A stretch of 64,000 bases of DNA from Symbiodinium natans (Eukaryota; Sar; Dinophyceae; Suessiales; Symbiodiniaceae), in NCBI GenBank assembly GCA_905221605.1, contig CAJNDS010002106.1:284501-348500 (forward strand), written 5' to 3'. Under the pieces are notes generated by a model, which saw only the letters and a program-made list of their open reading frames with translations, made no database searches and was not told the origin of the DNA. A program made the position numbers and the translations under genes. This document shows, piece by piece, positions 50,646 through 60,929 of the stretch (position 1 is the first letter of the stretch; the number at the start of each line of letters is the position of its first letter).

Positions 50646-50851
50646 GGAACAAAAACGACTCCGAACACCGCCAGCGTCGATGTCGATGTCAGTGGTGCTG
50701 GCGTTCAACCTTGCGGACCACATGAACCCTAACATTGGGTTCATATATCCTATACTGCTACAATTCCACCAACTTATGTGCACCCTAAACCCCAAACCCC
50801 AAACCCCAAGCCCTAAACCCTAAACCCCAAACCCTAAACCCTAAACCCAAG

Positions 50852-50941
50852 GAACAGGAGGGTGAGCTCGGAAAGCTCATTGTAAAACTCCACGGAATCG
50901 CTGTTCGCGCGGGGAGCGCCCTGCGACTGGGAACGCGCAAG
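50852..50941 (+). CDS. Exon island of 30 codons
   Basis: Acceptor CCAAG, frame EQEGELGKLIVKLHGIAVRA then GSALRLGTRK, donor GTGGGA. The donor-side sequence is repeated at 51109 and 51220 across telomeric tracts. Confidence 0.42.
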
Positions 50942-51248
50942 GTGGGACTCGGCATCCTCACCTCGGGTTTAGGGTTAAGGGTTTGAGGGTTTAGGGGTTT
51001 AGGGGTTTAGGGGTTTAGGGTTTAGGGTTTAGGGTTTCGGGTTTAGGGTTTTAGGGTTTTAGGGTTAAGGGTTTGAGGGTTTGGGGCTTATAAGGCTTAG
51101 GGTTTAGGGTGGGACTCCGCATCCTCACCTTGGGTTTCGGGTTTAGGGTTTTGGGGTTTGGGGTTTAGGGTTTAGGGTCTAGGGTTTTAGGGTTTGGGGT
51201 TTAGGACTTAGGGTTTAGGGCAAGGTGGGACTCCGCATCCTCACCTTG

Positions 51249-51439
51249 GTAGCCCAGGAACCAGACAATAGCAAGGGCACCCTTCCTAGGGTTTAGGGTT
51301 TAGGACTTAAGGTTTAGGGTCTAGGGTTTCGGGTTTAGGGTTCAGGGTTTCGGGTTTAGGGTTTAGGGTTGGTTACTTTTTTCAGGGAACCCAGAAACCA
51401 ACAAAAAAGGAGGTAAAAGGGTTCCTCTGGGCTACCAAG
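51249..51439 (+). mobile_element. Introner-like TIR element (family 13), copy b
   Basis: Starts GTAGCCCAGGAACC, ends CTGGGCTACCAAG, with a TTTAGGG array between the two inner arms (GGGCACCCTT and GGTTGGTTACTTTT). Confidence 0.6.
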
Positions 51440-51659
51440 CCACTGATGGCCAAGAGGTGATAGGTAGCCTCGGATGGCCCTTAAGACCCCCTGAAAAATA
51501 TTCCTAGGGTTTAGGGTTTAGGGTTTAGGGTTTAGGGTTTAGGGTGTAGGGTTTAGGGTTTAGGGTTTAGGTTTAGGGTTTAGGGTTTAGGGTTAATATG
51601 ATCCTCTTCAAACCCAATAAGGGAAAATATAAAAATATCCCAAGGGCCTAATTACCTAG

Positions 51660-51751
51660 TAGCATTGGTGCCATACAGGTCAGGCAGGGCCACATGGAAC
51701 ACGTCCACGGGAATCTCGCGGGGGCCCTCTGTCTGAAGAAGCACGCCTTGG
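51660..51751 (+). CDS. Exon island after a MITE family 11 copy
   Basis: Acceptor CCTAG is the end of the element. Frame SIGAIQVRQGHMEHVHGNLA then GALCLKKHAL, donor GTACGA. The antisense frame (EIPVDVFHVALPDLYG) is also open and protein-like, so strand is uncertain. Confidence 0.35.
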
Positions 51752-51771
51752 GTACGAAGTGACAAAGGTTT

Positions 51772-51872
51772 ACCCAAAGGCTCCGATGTAGTTCCTTTTT
51801 GGGTTGTAGTTACAGGGGATTCTAGTATGCTACCCCAAAAAGGTACTGCGTATAAACCTTTGGGTATGCTTG
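51772..51872. mobile_element. MITE family 3 copy
   Basis: TACCCAAAGGCTCCGATGTA...CCTTTGGGTATG, near full length. Confidence 0.8.
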
Positions 51873-52053
51873 AGATGAGGTGTAACAACACGCCGTGCTG
51901 CTATCTAAAAGGGTTTATGGTCCACTATGACCCCAATTGCAGGCTTCACTTGCCAATGTATACGAACATGCCCCAGTAAGTCTGTAAACCCTCCTAAACC
52001 CTAAGCCTATAAACCCTGAACCCTAAACCCTGGGTTCGTTTCTTGTCCCCGAG

Positions 52054-52368
52054 GCACGCAAGCACTTTGGGGGAGGGCCGGACGCTTCGCCAGTAGCAAC
52101 AGCGTTGGCCACGAACGTCTCAAACGTCAGAATGGCCTCCTATTTCGACTTAGGGCTTCTAGGGCTTCTAGGGCTTAGGGCTTAGGGCTTAGGGCTTAGG
52201 GCTTAGGGTTTAGGGTTTAGGGTTTAGGGTGCAGCAGTGGTCAGCTGCACGCAGTTGTGTGCAGACATGCCCACCCCAAGGCCACCCAAACACGACTTGC
52301 AGCGAAACAAACCAGAGCCAGCCGCACCAAAGCCAGCCAACATTCAAAACACCTCTGCACTCAACGCT
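52054..52368 (+). CDS. Two in-phase exons with a telomeric intron
   Basis: 52054-52146 (DASPVATALATNVSNVRMAS then YF) and 52235-52368 (CVQTCPPQGHPNTTCSETNQ, QPTFKTPLHSTL, donor GTACGT). The 88-bp intron begins GACTTAGGG and consists of TTAGGG-type units up to GTGCAG. Pro/Gln/Thr-rich second exon. Unrecognised. Confidence 0.42.
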
Positions 52369-52520
52369 GTACGTCGGACTAATGGCTAGTATGCTTCCTT
52401 ATGTCATGGAGCTTGCTTATGAAGATGTCTTTTTGCATGGTAACATCTAAGAAGATGCCTTGCGAATGACCTTAGAACAAGAACCCTCGAAAGACAAAAA
52501 GTTAGGTTTTGCGTTGGGGG
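52369..52520 (+). pseudogene. Possible Ty1/copia reverse-transcriptase remnant
   Basis: The frame reads MELAYEDVFLHGNI, a stop, then EDALRMTLEQEP. This resembles the copia RT segment in which an Asp-Val-x-x-Ala-Phe-Leu-His-Gly motif precedes Glu-x-Ile-Tyr-Met. It is short and broken by a stop, so the call is tentative. Confidence 0.35.
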
Positions 52521-52870
52521 ACGTCCTCATGTCTAGAAGCTTGCGAGAGAAAAAACAGGTTTGGTGCGGGGGGACGTCTTCGGCTTCTCATTGTTTTCTA
52601 TTCTTTTCGCCGGAGTGTCAAGGCTCCATGGCGAAAGACCTGTTGCAATAAAGATGCCGTAATGAAGGTCATGTCTGGAAGTTTGCGAGAGAAAAAGAAT
52701 TTGCTTTGGCGTTGGGGGCCAGAGGGCCTTTTCATTGTTTCCATTCTCTAACCTCGTTGAAAGGCCTGCCCCCCAAATGACTTCGGATAGGGGGGGGGGG
52801 GGGTATCCGGTTTAAACGCCCGGGCGGCCCCCCCCCCCCCCCCCCCCACACAGGTTTCTAGGGGGCTGCC
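52521..52870. repeat. Diverged direct repeat and poly-G/poly-C
   Basis: Two copies of a ~70-bp block beginning with the TTGCGAGAGAAAAA motif (52538 and 52680), then poly-G 52790-52803 and poly-C 52830-52847. Confidence 0.65.
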
Positions 52871-53348
52871 AAGGCTTCTGGTGGCTTCAAGGCTTTTGTG
52901 AAGTGAGGGGCCTGCGGCACTTTCCTGTCAGGGCTTTGAGCGGACCCAAGAAAAAGCTTTTGTGAAGGCAAACTTTCCTTTCAAGGGGGGGTCGGAGTTT
53001 TGGCCAAGAGGGGGGGTGTGTCCCAATACTGTTTTGCTTTGAAAATTGAGAAACACGACACCCTCTCCAGACCAAAACTAGGCTGTGAAAAGGTCGTGGG
53101 GTGGCCCTCCATCAAAATTGGGGCTTTGGAGGCTTCTGGGGCCTCATCCAGTTGAAAGGCCCAGGCCCTCAAATGGACTTCGGGGGGGGGGGTATCTGGC
53201 TTAAAGGCCCGGGCCCAAAGGGGGGGGGGGGGAGGGTATCCGGTTTAAAGGCGGGCTCTCGCAAGTACAAAAATCTAGGGCTTAGGGGGGGTTAGGGTTT
53301 AGGATTTAGGGTTTAGGGTTTAGGGTTTAGGGTTTAGTGGGCAAAACT
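52871..53348. other. GC-rich spacer with repeated GGTATC motifs and TTTAGGG units
   Basis: The sequence CAAACTTTCC...GGGGTCGGAGTTT (52968-53000) resembles 12195-12225. TTTAGGG units 53289-53337 precede the next exon. Confidence 0.4.
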
Positions 53349-54399
53349 ATGTACAAGAGGGACCATGCTAGGCGACTCAAGCTTGGCGACCCCTCTAAGG
53401 TGCGACCGCAGGCTCTGCAGCTCAGCAGAGCCTGCCATGGTCTCGCTGAGGGCCCGACTGCGCCCACTCACCCACAGAAGGAGAGGGATGGTTCGGGGGG
53501 TTTAGGGTTTAGGGCTTAGGGCTTAGGGTTTAGGGTTTAGGGTTTAGGGGCTTAGGACTTAGGGTTTAGGGGTCAGTTAGGGTTGATAAGCCTCCTTAGA
53601 CCTCAATAGAGGCTTCTAGTATATCTAGTCTGGTAATAACAGGCATGGTATTCCAACTTCCGGGGAAAGTTAGGGTTCAGGGTTTAGGGTTTAGGGTTTA
53701 GGGCTTTGGGCTTAGGGTTTAGGGTTTAGGGCTCCTCCTGCTGCACCAGGAAATCCTGGAACTTTCTCCCTTTGAGGTCGCCGTGCGTTCCCAGAATCCG
53801 CTTCAGAGCACTGACGTCGCCGCAGGTCTTCCTTGGGAACTACATGACCCCCCAAAAGGGCTTATGGTCCACATGGGTTAGGGTTTAGGGTTTAGGGTTT
53901 AGGGTTTAGGGTTTAGGGTTTAGGGTTTAGGGTTTAGGGTTTAGGGTTTAGGGTTTAGGGTTTTGGGTTTCGGGTTTAGAGTGTTTAGAGCTTAGGGTTT
54001 AGGGTCGGTCCATCTACCTGAATAGAGATTATAGTAGTAAAGGGGTATGTGACGCCAATTGTAGGTTCAATGGGGTCCACAGGCTGGGACTAAATCGAGC
54101 CCTGACAGGGTTTATGTACATGCATTGGGCTCAGAGCTGGCATGCAACGCCTTAGGGTTTATGGTTTCAGGTTTAGGGTTACCCTAAACCCTAAACCCTA
54201 AACCCTAAACCCTAAACCCTAAACCCTAAACCTTTAGGGCGACGCATTAGCTCGCAAGGTTCAAATCATCATCCAGCAACACATCGCCGTCACAGACGCC
54301 CCGCAGCATCTGTCGAAACGCCATCCTTTGCGCATGCGCTGGTCGGGACCGGGGCTATTGGGCCTGACAAACCCTACCACCAACCCTGTCTATAAGTAG
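53349..54399 (+). CDS. Candidate 131-aa protein, three exons, telomeric splice sites
   Basis: Exons 53349-53499, 53730-53825 and 54251-54399 (TAG) sum to 396 nt, 132 codons, in phase. Exon 1 is preceded by an acceptor formed by TTTAG (53333-53337) and ends at a GTTTAGGG donor; exon 2 opens after another TTTAG. Sequence: MYKRDHARRLKLGDPSKVRP, LSRACHGLAEGPTAP; then LLLLHQEILELSPFEVAVRS; then KVQIIIQQHIAVTDAPQHLS, LRMRWSGPGLLGLTNP. Intron 2 holds a MITE family 8 copy split by 120 bp of TTTAGGG. Protein not recognised. The antisense of exon 2 (CGDVSALKRILGTHGDLKG) is also highly protein-like, a serious alternative. Confidence 0.48.
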
Positions 54400-54497
54400 A
54401 CTCGCCCTGAACCCTAAACCCTAAGCCCTAAGCCCTAAACCCTAAACCCTAAACCCTAAACCCGATTCGTCTCTCACACGCGCGCAGAGTTCTTGTG

Positions 54498-54746
54498 ATG
54501 GCACATGCTGAACCACGACAGCGCTTGGTGTCCATAAAGGTTCTAGCAGAGGGTTTAGGGTTTAGGGTTTAATGTTGACTTCGCATTAATAACCCCCCCC
54601 CCCTTCATTGATCAATCTCTCCGGCCAGGGCCTCCTCAATAGTATCCGCCTAAAAACTGGTAGGACGTAGTATTAGTTTTAGTATTAGGTAGTAGTACCA
54701 CTAGTAGTACTAGTAGTACTAGTAGTACTAGTAGTACTAGTAGTAC

Positions 54747-54806
<60 letters not shown>

Positions 54807-55234
54807 CAGTAGTAGTAGTAGTAGTAGTAGTAGGAGGAGGAGGTTGAGGGGTGCCACTGCAAAAGAGAGTGTCTGCAGCCACCAAGCTCTAAACTCATTC
54901 TCTTCAAACACCCTGAAACTTATAAGTTTTAGCTAATAACATAACATCACCCGTAAAACCCGGATTTCCCGGGTCGGATTTTACAATTGTGGCGGGCTAC
55001 ACTATTGTGTTCCGGCAGCGGGATTTTACAATTGCGGGTGGATCCACTAATGTGAAGTCAACATTAGGGCTACCAGCATGGGCGATTAACCTGATCCCTT
55101 TGAAGAGGGCGCTTTGTACAGGGTTGATTGTGGGGATTCTCAGGTTTACTAGCCCCTCCTGGTATGCCGGCAAGAGGTACACGACGTCCATGTTCATCTC
55201 GTCCCCAAAACATGCTAGCATGCTTCTTGCATGA
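54498..55234 (+). CDS. Candidate complete 84-aa protein, five exons
   Basis: Exons 54498-54539, 54629-54659, 54868-54925, 55019-55051 and 55144-55234 (TGA) total 255 nt, 85 codons. All introns are GT-AG, of 89, 208, 93 and 92 bp, and every junction keeps phase. The ATG follows an AG acceptor (GCGCAG). Sequence segments: MAHAEPRQRLVSIK, GLLNSIRLKT, CLQPPSSKLILFKHPETY, GILQLRVDPL, FTSPSWYAGKRYTTSMFISS. Intron 1 contains TTTAGGG units and intron 2 the (AGT)n tract. Basic, no family recognised. This is the most regular model in the right half. Confidence 0.52.
54694..54842. repeat. (AGT)n microsatellite, intronic
   Basis: TAGTACTAG units followed by about 35 AGT triplets. Antisense poly-Leu and poly-Thr frames are artefacts. 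Confidence 0.95.
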
Positions 55235-55964
55235 TTGCTCAACCAGAGCAGACTGAGTAAACCCCCGCCATGGTTGATGTTTAGAGGGGTTTGGGCTTGG
55301 CGGACTGACCAAAACCAAAAGCCTTGAAGACGTAACTGAAGCCTAAAAGAACCCCCTAAACCCTAAACCCTAAAACCTAAACCCTAAACCATATACCTCT
55401 GTGCTACTGCATTCCCTACCACGGTCTGTATTATAGGGGTTTACGAAGATAGGGTGGGTACCTTCTTGGTGCCCTTCTTAGAAGGGAATCCTACTATTTG
55501 GGGGTCTATATTGAGGGTTCCCTGTTGTCGTAAACCCCCACATTGGGCGGTATAAGGACCCTAAACTACTATTTTCTTCACAACCCCAAAAGAATTACAA
55601 AAGAAAAACAAATCCCTATATTGCCTCTAATAAGGAAGAATATCCTTGTTTCTTATAGGGGGCTCTCACCCAAAGGCTCCAATGTAGTACCTTTTTGGGG
55701 AAGTATACTAGAATCCCCTAGAAGGAACCCAAAAGGGAACTACATTGGAGCCTTCAGGCCCTAAACCCTAAACCCTAAACCCTAAACCCTAAGCCCAAAC
55801 CCCAAACCCTTAACCCCAAACCCTTAACCCTAAACCCTTAACCCTAAACCCCAAACCCTAAACCCTAAACCCTAAACCCTAAACCCTAAACCCTAAACCC
55901 TAAACCCCACACCCCGGTAAGCAATGAGTAGTAAACCCTTTTACGGGTTCACTTTGTGCCCGAG
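55235..55964. other. MITE family 3, CCCTAAA array and unassigned sequence
   Basis: MITE copy 55665-55765, then CCCTAAA and CCCTTAACCC units 55759-55913. The 73-codon frame across 55543-55764 runs through the MITE and is not credible. Confidence 0.55.
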
Positions 55965-56870
55965 GGAGGCGTAGGTCTTCGGAGATTTCAAGCTGCATAT
56001 TCGGCGTTGTTGACTCGAGTTTAGGGTTTAGGGTTTAGGGTTTAGGGTTTAGGGTTCAGGGTTTAGGGTTTAGGGCTAGAGTTTAGGGTTTGAGGTTTAG
56101 GGCTAGAGTTTCGGGTTTAGGGTTCTATGATCCCTGGAATAGGAAGCCTCCCCCCCCCCCACCAAAGAAAAAAGGGAACTCAAGAACACCCTAAACCAAG
56201 GGAACCCAAGCGAACCCTAAACCAAAGGGAACCCTCGAGAGCCCTAAACCCTAAACCCTAAACCCCCCCCATTCGACATGTCTGGCGACACCAGTGAGTG
56301 CGCTTCGTCCGATTTGAAGGATTCCGCAATGCGGTCTCGAATGATGTTCTCCTAAGCTCCAGAACTAGTCAGAGCATGTAAAACCAAAACCCTAAACCCT
56401 AAACCCCAAACCCTAAACCCCAAACATGTAGGGTTTACAGGGTCTTGCTTGAGGCCTTGGAAACCCTAAACCCTAAACCCTAAACCCTCAACCCTAAACC
56501 CTAAACCCATAACCCTAACATTCGCTCGTAATCAATTCACAGCGGGTGGGGTTATTTCCCAGAAAGGCTTAGATGCTCTTTGCTTCCAAGGGTGCCTGAA
56601 GGTGCTTTTAGGGTTTAGGGTTTAGGGTTTAGGGGTTAGGGTTTAGGGTACGTACCTTTAGAACCCCAAACCTACTTCCCGTAGGTTACCTAAGAATCCT
56701 ATGAAGGAGTTTTGTGACAAGAGCCTGAAAATCAGTAAGTTCGGGGTTCTTAAGGTCTACAAGCAAATCAGGCGTGCCAAGTTCTGCATGACACTACCCC
56801 GGCCCGATGACCAGTAGCCCGCACAAAACATCGCCAAAGCTTCCAGGCTGGGATCGTAAGGAGTCAATTT
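55965..56870 (+). other. Exon-like islands separated by telomeric tracts
   Basis: 55965-56018 (GLRRFQAAYSALLTR, ended by GTTTAGGG), 56543-56601 (VISQKGLDALCFQGCLK) and 56772-56813 (RAKFCMTLPRPDDQ). Phases between them do not close, so no gene is drawn. MITE family 4 copy at 56651-56755. Confidence 0.35.
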
Positions 56871-56872
56871 TG

Positions 56873-56970
56873 GGATGTTCCCCCTTATTCTAACAGTTCT
56901 GAATCGGGATTCCCGTACCCCCTAGTCTAATCTCGATGAAAGACTGTTAGTATAAGAGGGAACATCCCAA
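56873..56970. mobile_element. MITE family 1 copy with extended termini
   Basis: GGGATGTTCCCCCTTAT and AAGAGGGAACATCCC. The flanking CAATTTT and AAAATTG extend the inversion. Confidence 0.8.
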
Positions 56971-57023
56971 AGTAAAATTGAGGTGCTTGGACACTTTCGA
57001 CTGCAAGAACCCCTGGCAATCAG

Positions 57024-57391
57024 AAGCGTAGGATGTCAAACAAGAACTTGATCCGAATTCGAGAATCTGGCCTCGTTTACCTGAATAAGCAGCCATCTCT
57101 ACACGACAAGAACCGGAACCGACACACGCTCTCTGGAGCCTCATACATGTATATATATATATATACACTTAAATATATTTATTCCAAGTGAAGACAAGAG
57201 TCATGGGTTTAGGATTTCGGGTTGAGGGTTCGGGGTGTCAGTGGGGGGCGCCCCGGGGCCGATCGACTGGAGTGACAAGCCGCGGTCATCAGAGGAACAG
57301 CCATAGCGCACAGTGTCAGCACAACATTCTGCATGAGGTAGCCCATGCTAAAGGCAGCATCATAGCCTTGGTCGCACAGGAACTATACTAG
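57024..57391 (+). CDS. Two in-phase 3' exons of an unknown protein
   Basis: 57024-57137 (RRMSNKNLIRIRESGLVYLN, KQPSLHDKNRNRHTLSG; GC donor) and 57242-57391 (GRSTGVTSRGHQRNSHSAQC, HNILHEVAHAKGSIIALVAQ, ELY, TAG). The first exon may start further upstream. Basic N-terminal half, aliphatic C-terminus. Confidence 0.45.
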
Positions 57392-57529
57392 TACTAGAAT
57401 AAGGGGGTCTAGGGTTTAGGGTTTAGGGGATTTAGGGGATTTAGGGTTTAGGGTTTAAGGTTTTGTTACTTGAGAATAACCTAGAGCCCCAAAAAAAGGG
57501 CAAAAGGGTACCACTGTGCTCCCAAGCAG

Positions 57530-57645
57530 CCAAACACATGAGCACAGGCAAGCACGTGGGCTGCCAAGAAGAAAGGCGAGTACATGGCCACCGCGCGCGC
57601 ATGGGGAAACATGAGGGCCTCCGCGTGAGGACAGGCCAAACACTT
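57530..57645 (+). CDS. Basic exon directly behind an introner-like terminus
   Basis: The acceptor GCTCCCAAGCAG is a diverged family 13 terminus. Frame HMSTGKHVGCQEERRVHGHR then ARMGKHEGLRVRTGQTL, GT donor. The 97-codon frame beginning at 57463 runs through the element upstream of this exon. Confidence 0.4.
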
Positions 57646-58348
57646 GTTGCCCAAAACCCTAAACCCTTCAAGAAGTTTTATGGCCCATGTACCTTAAGGA
57701 TTAGGATTTGCGGTGGATGGTCCAGATGCCCTAAAGACACACTGACGTGCATGTAGGGAGGGCAGGGGCGGAGGGAGGAGGCGGGGCTAGCAGCACATGC
57801 AATGTTGCAGTTTGGGTTTGGGGTTGAGGGTTGCCACAATACCTTACGCGTTTGTCGTGTGCACCCTGTTCTCAGAATTTGGCTGAGCAGTAATGTTGCA
57901 CCCGCAATATTCTAGGAGGCCGCTATTATGAAAAGTTTTCCGGCTATTCAGGATCTGGACCCTCTGTTTTGGGGGTCCGCAATAATGAAAAGATTTCGGG
58001 CCGGGCCTGTTTGTTTTAATGGTTTTTGAGGTCAAGTTCTTAGTTTGGGATCTGGTTCCAAAACCCTGAAGGGAGCTCATTTCTCTGCCCCCACCCCCCC
58101 CCCCCCTGACTGGGGGGGGGGGGGGGGTTACATTATTAAAGCAGGTCCAACATTAAGACCCTGTCTCCTTCCCCCGGAAACCAACTTTCAATCATCTTCA
58201 ACTATTTGCTTAAGAACCCCAAAAGCATAGAACATGACAATCCCTATCTTACCCTTAATAAGGAAAGAATATTTGCATTTTTTCGGGGTCTTAAGCAATT
58301 AGTCGTCTTCAGTGGGTCGCCCAAGCGTCCACAATAATTTGCCCGCAG
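57646..58348. other. MITE family 8 remnant, direct repeats and a 95-bp MITE
   Basis: GGCCCATGTACC remnant 57668-57720; two diverged ATTATGAAAAG blocks (57925 and 57983); MITE 58205-58300 with termini GCTTAAGAACCCC and GGGGTCTTAAGC. Confidence 0.5.
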
Positions 58349-58412
58349 ACGGACAGGGAGTGCCGCCAGATGAAGTCCTCCTTGCCTTAGCTAGGAGTTT
58401 CCGAAAATTTGG
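58349..58412 (+). CDS. Exon whose 3' end is duplicated around a telomeric tract
   Basis: Frame DGQGVPPDEVLLALARSFRK then F, ended by GTTTAGGG. The last 24 bases recur at 58443-58467, on the other side of the telomeric units. Confidence 0.42.
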
Positions 58413-58725
58413 GTTTAGGGTTTAGGGCTAGAGGGTTTAGGGCTAGGAGTTTCCGAAAATTTGGGGTACCTCATTGGGATCCCTATTAAGGGAATACTAC
58501 TATTTGGCGGCTAATTTGGGCGGTCCCCTACTTTCCTACACCCCCCAGATAGGTTTGTTAGAACTCTAGGCAGGCTCTCAGCGAAAGGCTTTAGGATTTC
58601 TTCTGTGCCAAATCTCCTACTCATCCACATTCTCTTCTTTAGGGTTTAGGGTTTAGGGTTTAGGGTTCTCGAAATCTCACGCACTCACTGTACGGTACCC
58701 CGGATACTGAACGATGAAATTGCAG

Positions 58726-58957
58726 AAACTTGGGACCAGTAGAAGCTATGCCTTGTCCAATTTGTATATGTGATCCGGGAGCCAACCTCCGTCATCCATC
58801 CCACTTCTCATGTCTTCCTCACCTCTCACTTGTGTCCCTCGCATCAATCATCTCTTCCTCACTTCTCTCTCACCTCTCTCTTTCTTTGTGCCGGCTTTTC
58901 AGCAAGAACCATGGGTTTGCTACATTCGGGGCTCGAAACAATTGCTCCAACTCCCAA
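58726..58957 (+). CDS. Two in-phase exons before the composite element
   Basis: 58726-58763 (KLGTSRSYALSN, GTATAT donor) and 58903-58957 (KNHGFATFGARNNCSNSQ, GTCCAA donor). A long pyrimidine tract precedes the second acceptor. Confidence 0.42.
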
Positions 58958-59086
58958 GTCCAAGCCTAGAAGGGGGGGGGGGGACAATTGTGTTAGCCCT
59001 AAACCGGCGGAAGGTTTTTTTTTTGCAAAGGTGTGGCTCGGCCATGTTTCCTTGCAAAGGTGTGGCTCGGCCTTGGTTCTTGGTTC

Positions 59087-59660
59087 GGGGCTGCGAATAC
59101 TGTAAATTGCAGCATTTCTGCGTTTGCAGAGGCTGCAAATACTGTAAATAACAGCATTTGTGCGTTGCCAGAGCAAATACTGTAAATAGCGGCGTTTCTG
59201 CGTTGTCAGAGGCTGCAAATACTGTAAAGGCAGCATTTGTGCGTGTCCAGACGTCGCAAATACTGTTGCTAGCAGCATTTCTGAATTTGCAGAGGCAGCA
59301 AATACCGTAAATAGCAGCATTTCTGCATTTTCAGAGGATGCAAATATGGTAAATAGCAGGATTTCTGAGTTTGGAGAGGCTGCACAGTTGAGGGTTTGAT
59401 CTCGGCAAGCATAAGCGGCATTTGTAAGTGCTGCAAATAGCAGCATCTGCGCGTTGCCAGAGCCTGCAAATACTGTTAATAGCAGCATTTCTGCGTTGTC
59501 AGAAGCTGCAAATAATGTAAATAGCAGCATTTGCTCGTGTCCAAAGGTTGCAAATACTGTAACTAGCAGCATTTCCGAGCTTGCAGAGGCTGTAAATACT
59601 GTACAAATAGCAGCCTTTCTGCGTTTCAAAGGTTGCAAAGACGGTAAATAGCAGCAAGTT
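59087..59660. repeat. ~50-bp tandem array, about 11 copies
   Basis: Unit GCAAATACTGTAAATAGCAG plus CATTTCTGCGTTG. The long minus-strand frame here is built from this repeat. Confidence 0.85.
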
Positions 59661-60218
59661 TAAACCCCCTCCCCCATTTGCAAACACGATGCTCGCATGA
59701 TGGGTTTCAGACAAAATCTTCTTTCAAAGCTCTGTGCCTCTAAAAGGAGCGGGGGGTTGGGGGGGGCGCAGCCCACCCCCATTTGCAAACACAATGCTCG
59801 TATCATGTGTTTGAAGAAAAGAGCGTATGGCTTATAATAAGTTTTGCAAACACAGTGCTCGCATCATGTGCTTGAAAAAGACTGTACGGCTTAAAATGGG
59901 TGGCAGCCTTAAAAGAAAGCGGGGGGGTTGGGGGGGCGGGGGGGGCGCAGCCCTCCCCCATTTGCAAACACAATGCTCGCATGATGGGTTTCTACGACTT
60001 AAAGCCCCCCTCCCCCATTTGCGCAAACACGATGCTCGCATGATGGGTTTCAGACAACATGTTCTTTCAACACTTTTGTGCGTCTAAAAAGAGCAAGGGG
60101 GTTGGGCGGGGCGCAGCCCCCCCCCCCCCCCCCCCATTTGCAAACACAATGCTCGCATCATGCGTTGGAAAATAGACTGTACGGCTTAAAATGGGTGGCA
60201 GTCTAAAAAAAGGGGGGG

Positions 60219-60253
<35 letters not shown>

Positions 60254-60850
60254 CCCCCTCCCCCCATTTGCAAACACAATGCTCGCATAATGTGTTTGAA
60301 AAAGAGTGTATGGCTTACAATACGTGTTGCATCATGCGAGTACAGTCTTTAAAATGGGTGGCAGCCTTAAAAAAAGCGGGGGGGTTGGGGGGGCTGCGCC
60401 CCCCCCCCCCCCCCCCATTTGCAAACACAATGCTCGCATGATGGGTTCGTACGACTTAAAACCCCCCTCCCCCATTTGCGAACACGATGCTCGCATGATG
60501 GGTTTCAGATAACATGTTCTTTCAAAGCTTTGTGCGTCTAAAGAGAGCGGGGGGGTTGGGGGGGGCGCAGCCCCCCCCACTTGCAAACACAATGCTCGCA
60601 TCATGTTATTGAAAAAGACTGCCTGGCTCAAAATGGGGGGCGGCCTTAAAAAAAGCGGGGGGGTTGGGAGGGGCGCAGCCCCCCCCCATTTGCAACCACA
60701 ATGCTCGCATCATGGGTTCGTACGACTTAAACCCACCTCCCCCCATTTGCAAACACGATCCTCGCAGGATTTCTTCGTACGACTTAAACCCCCTCATTTG
60801 CAAACGCGATGCTCGCATGATGGGTTTCAGAACACATATGTTTTCTGAAA
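59661..60850. repeat. Composite tandem array with GCTCGCATCATG sub-repeat
   Basis: About 13 copies of CATTTGCAAACACAATGCTC alternate with GGGGGGTTGGGGGGG and AAAATGGGTGGCAGCC segments. Confidence 0.85.
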
Positions 60851-60929
60851 GCTTCGCACGTCAAAAGACCGGGGTTCAACACGGCGCAAAAACATATGTT
60901 CTTTGAAGAAAGCTTCGCACGAAAGAGCG

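Noticed and set aside
54636-54911. Poly-Leu and poly-Thr frames
   Set aside because: Antisense readings of the (AGT)n microsatellite.
54997-55242. 81-codon minus-strand frame (LVNLRIPTINPVQSALF)
   Set aside because: Protein-like, but the plus strand has a complete five-exon model over the same bases, and a second minus frame is open too.
58859-59638. 259-codon minus-strand frame
   Set aside because: Mostly the ~50-bp tandem array read in frame, with no start-site or splice support.
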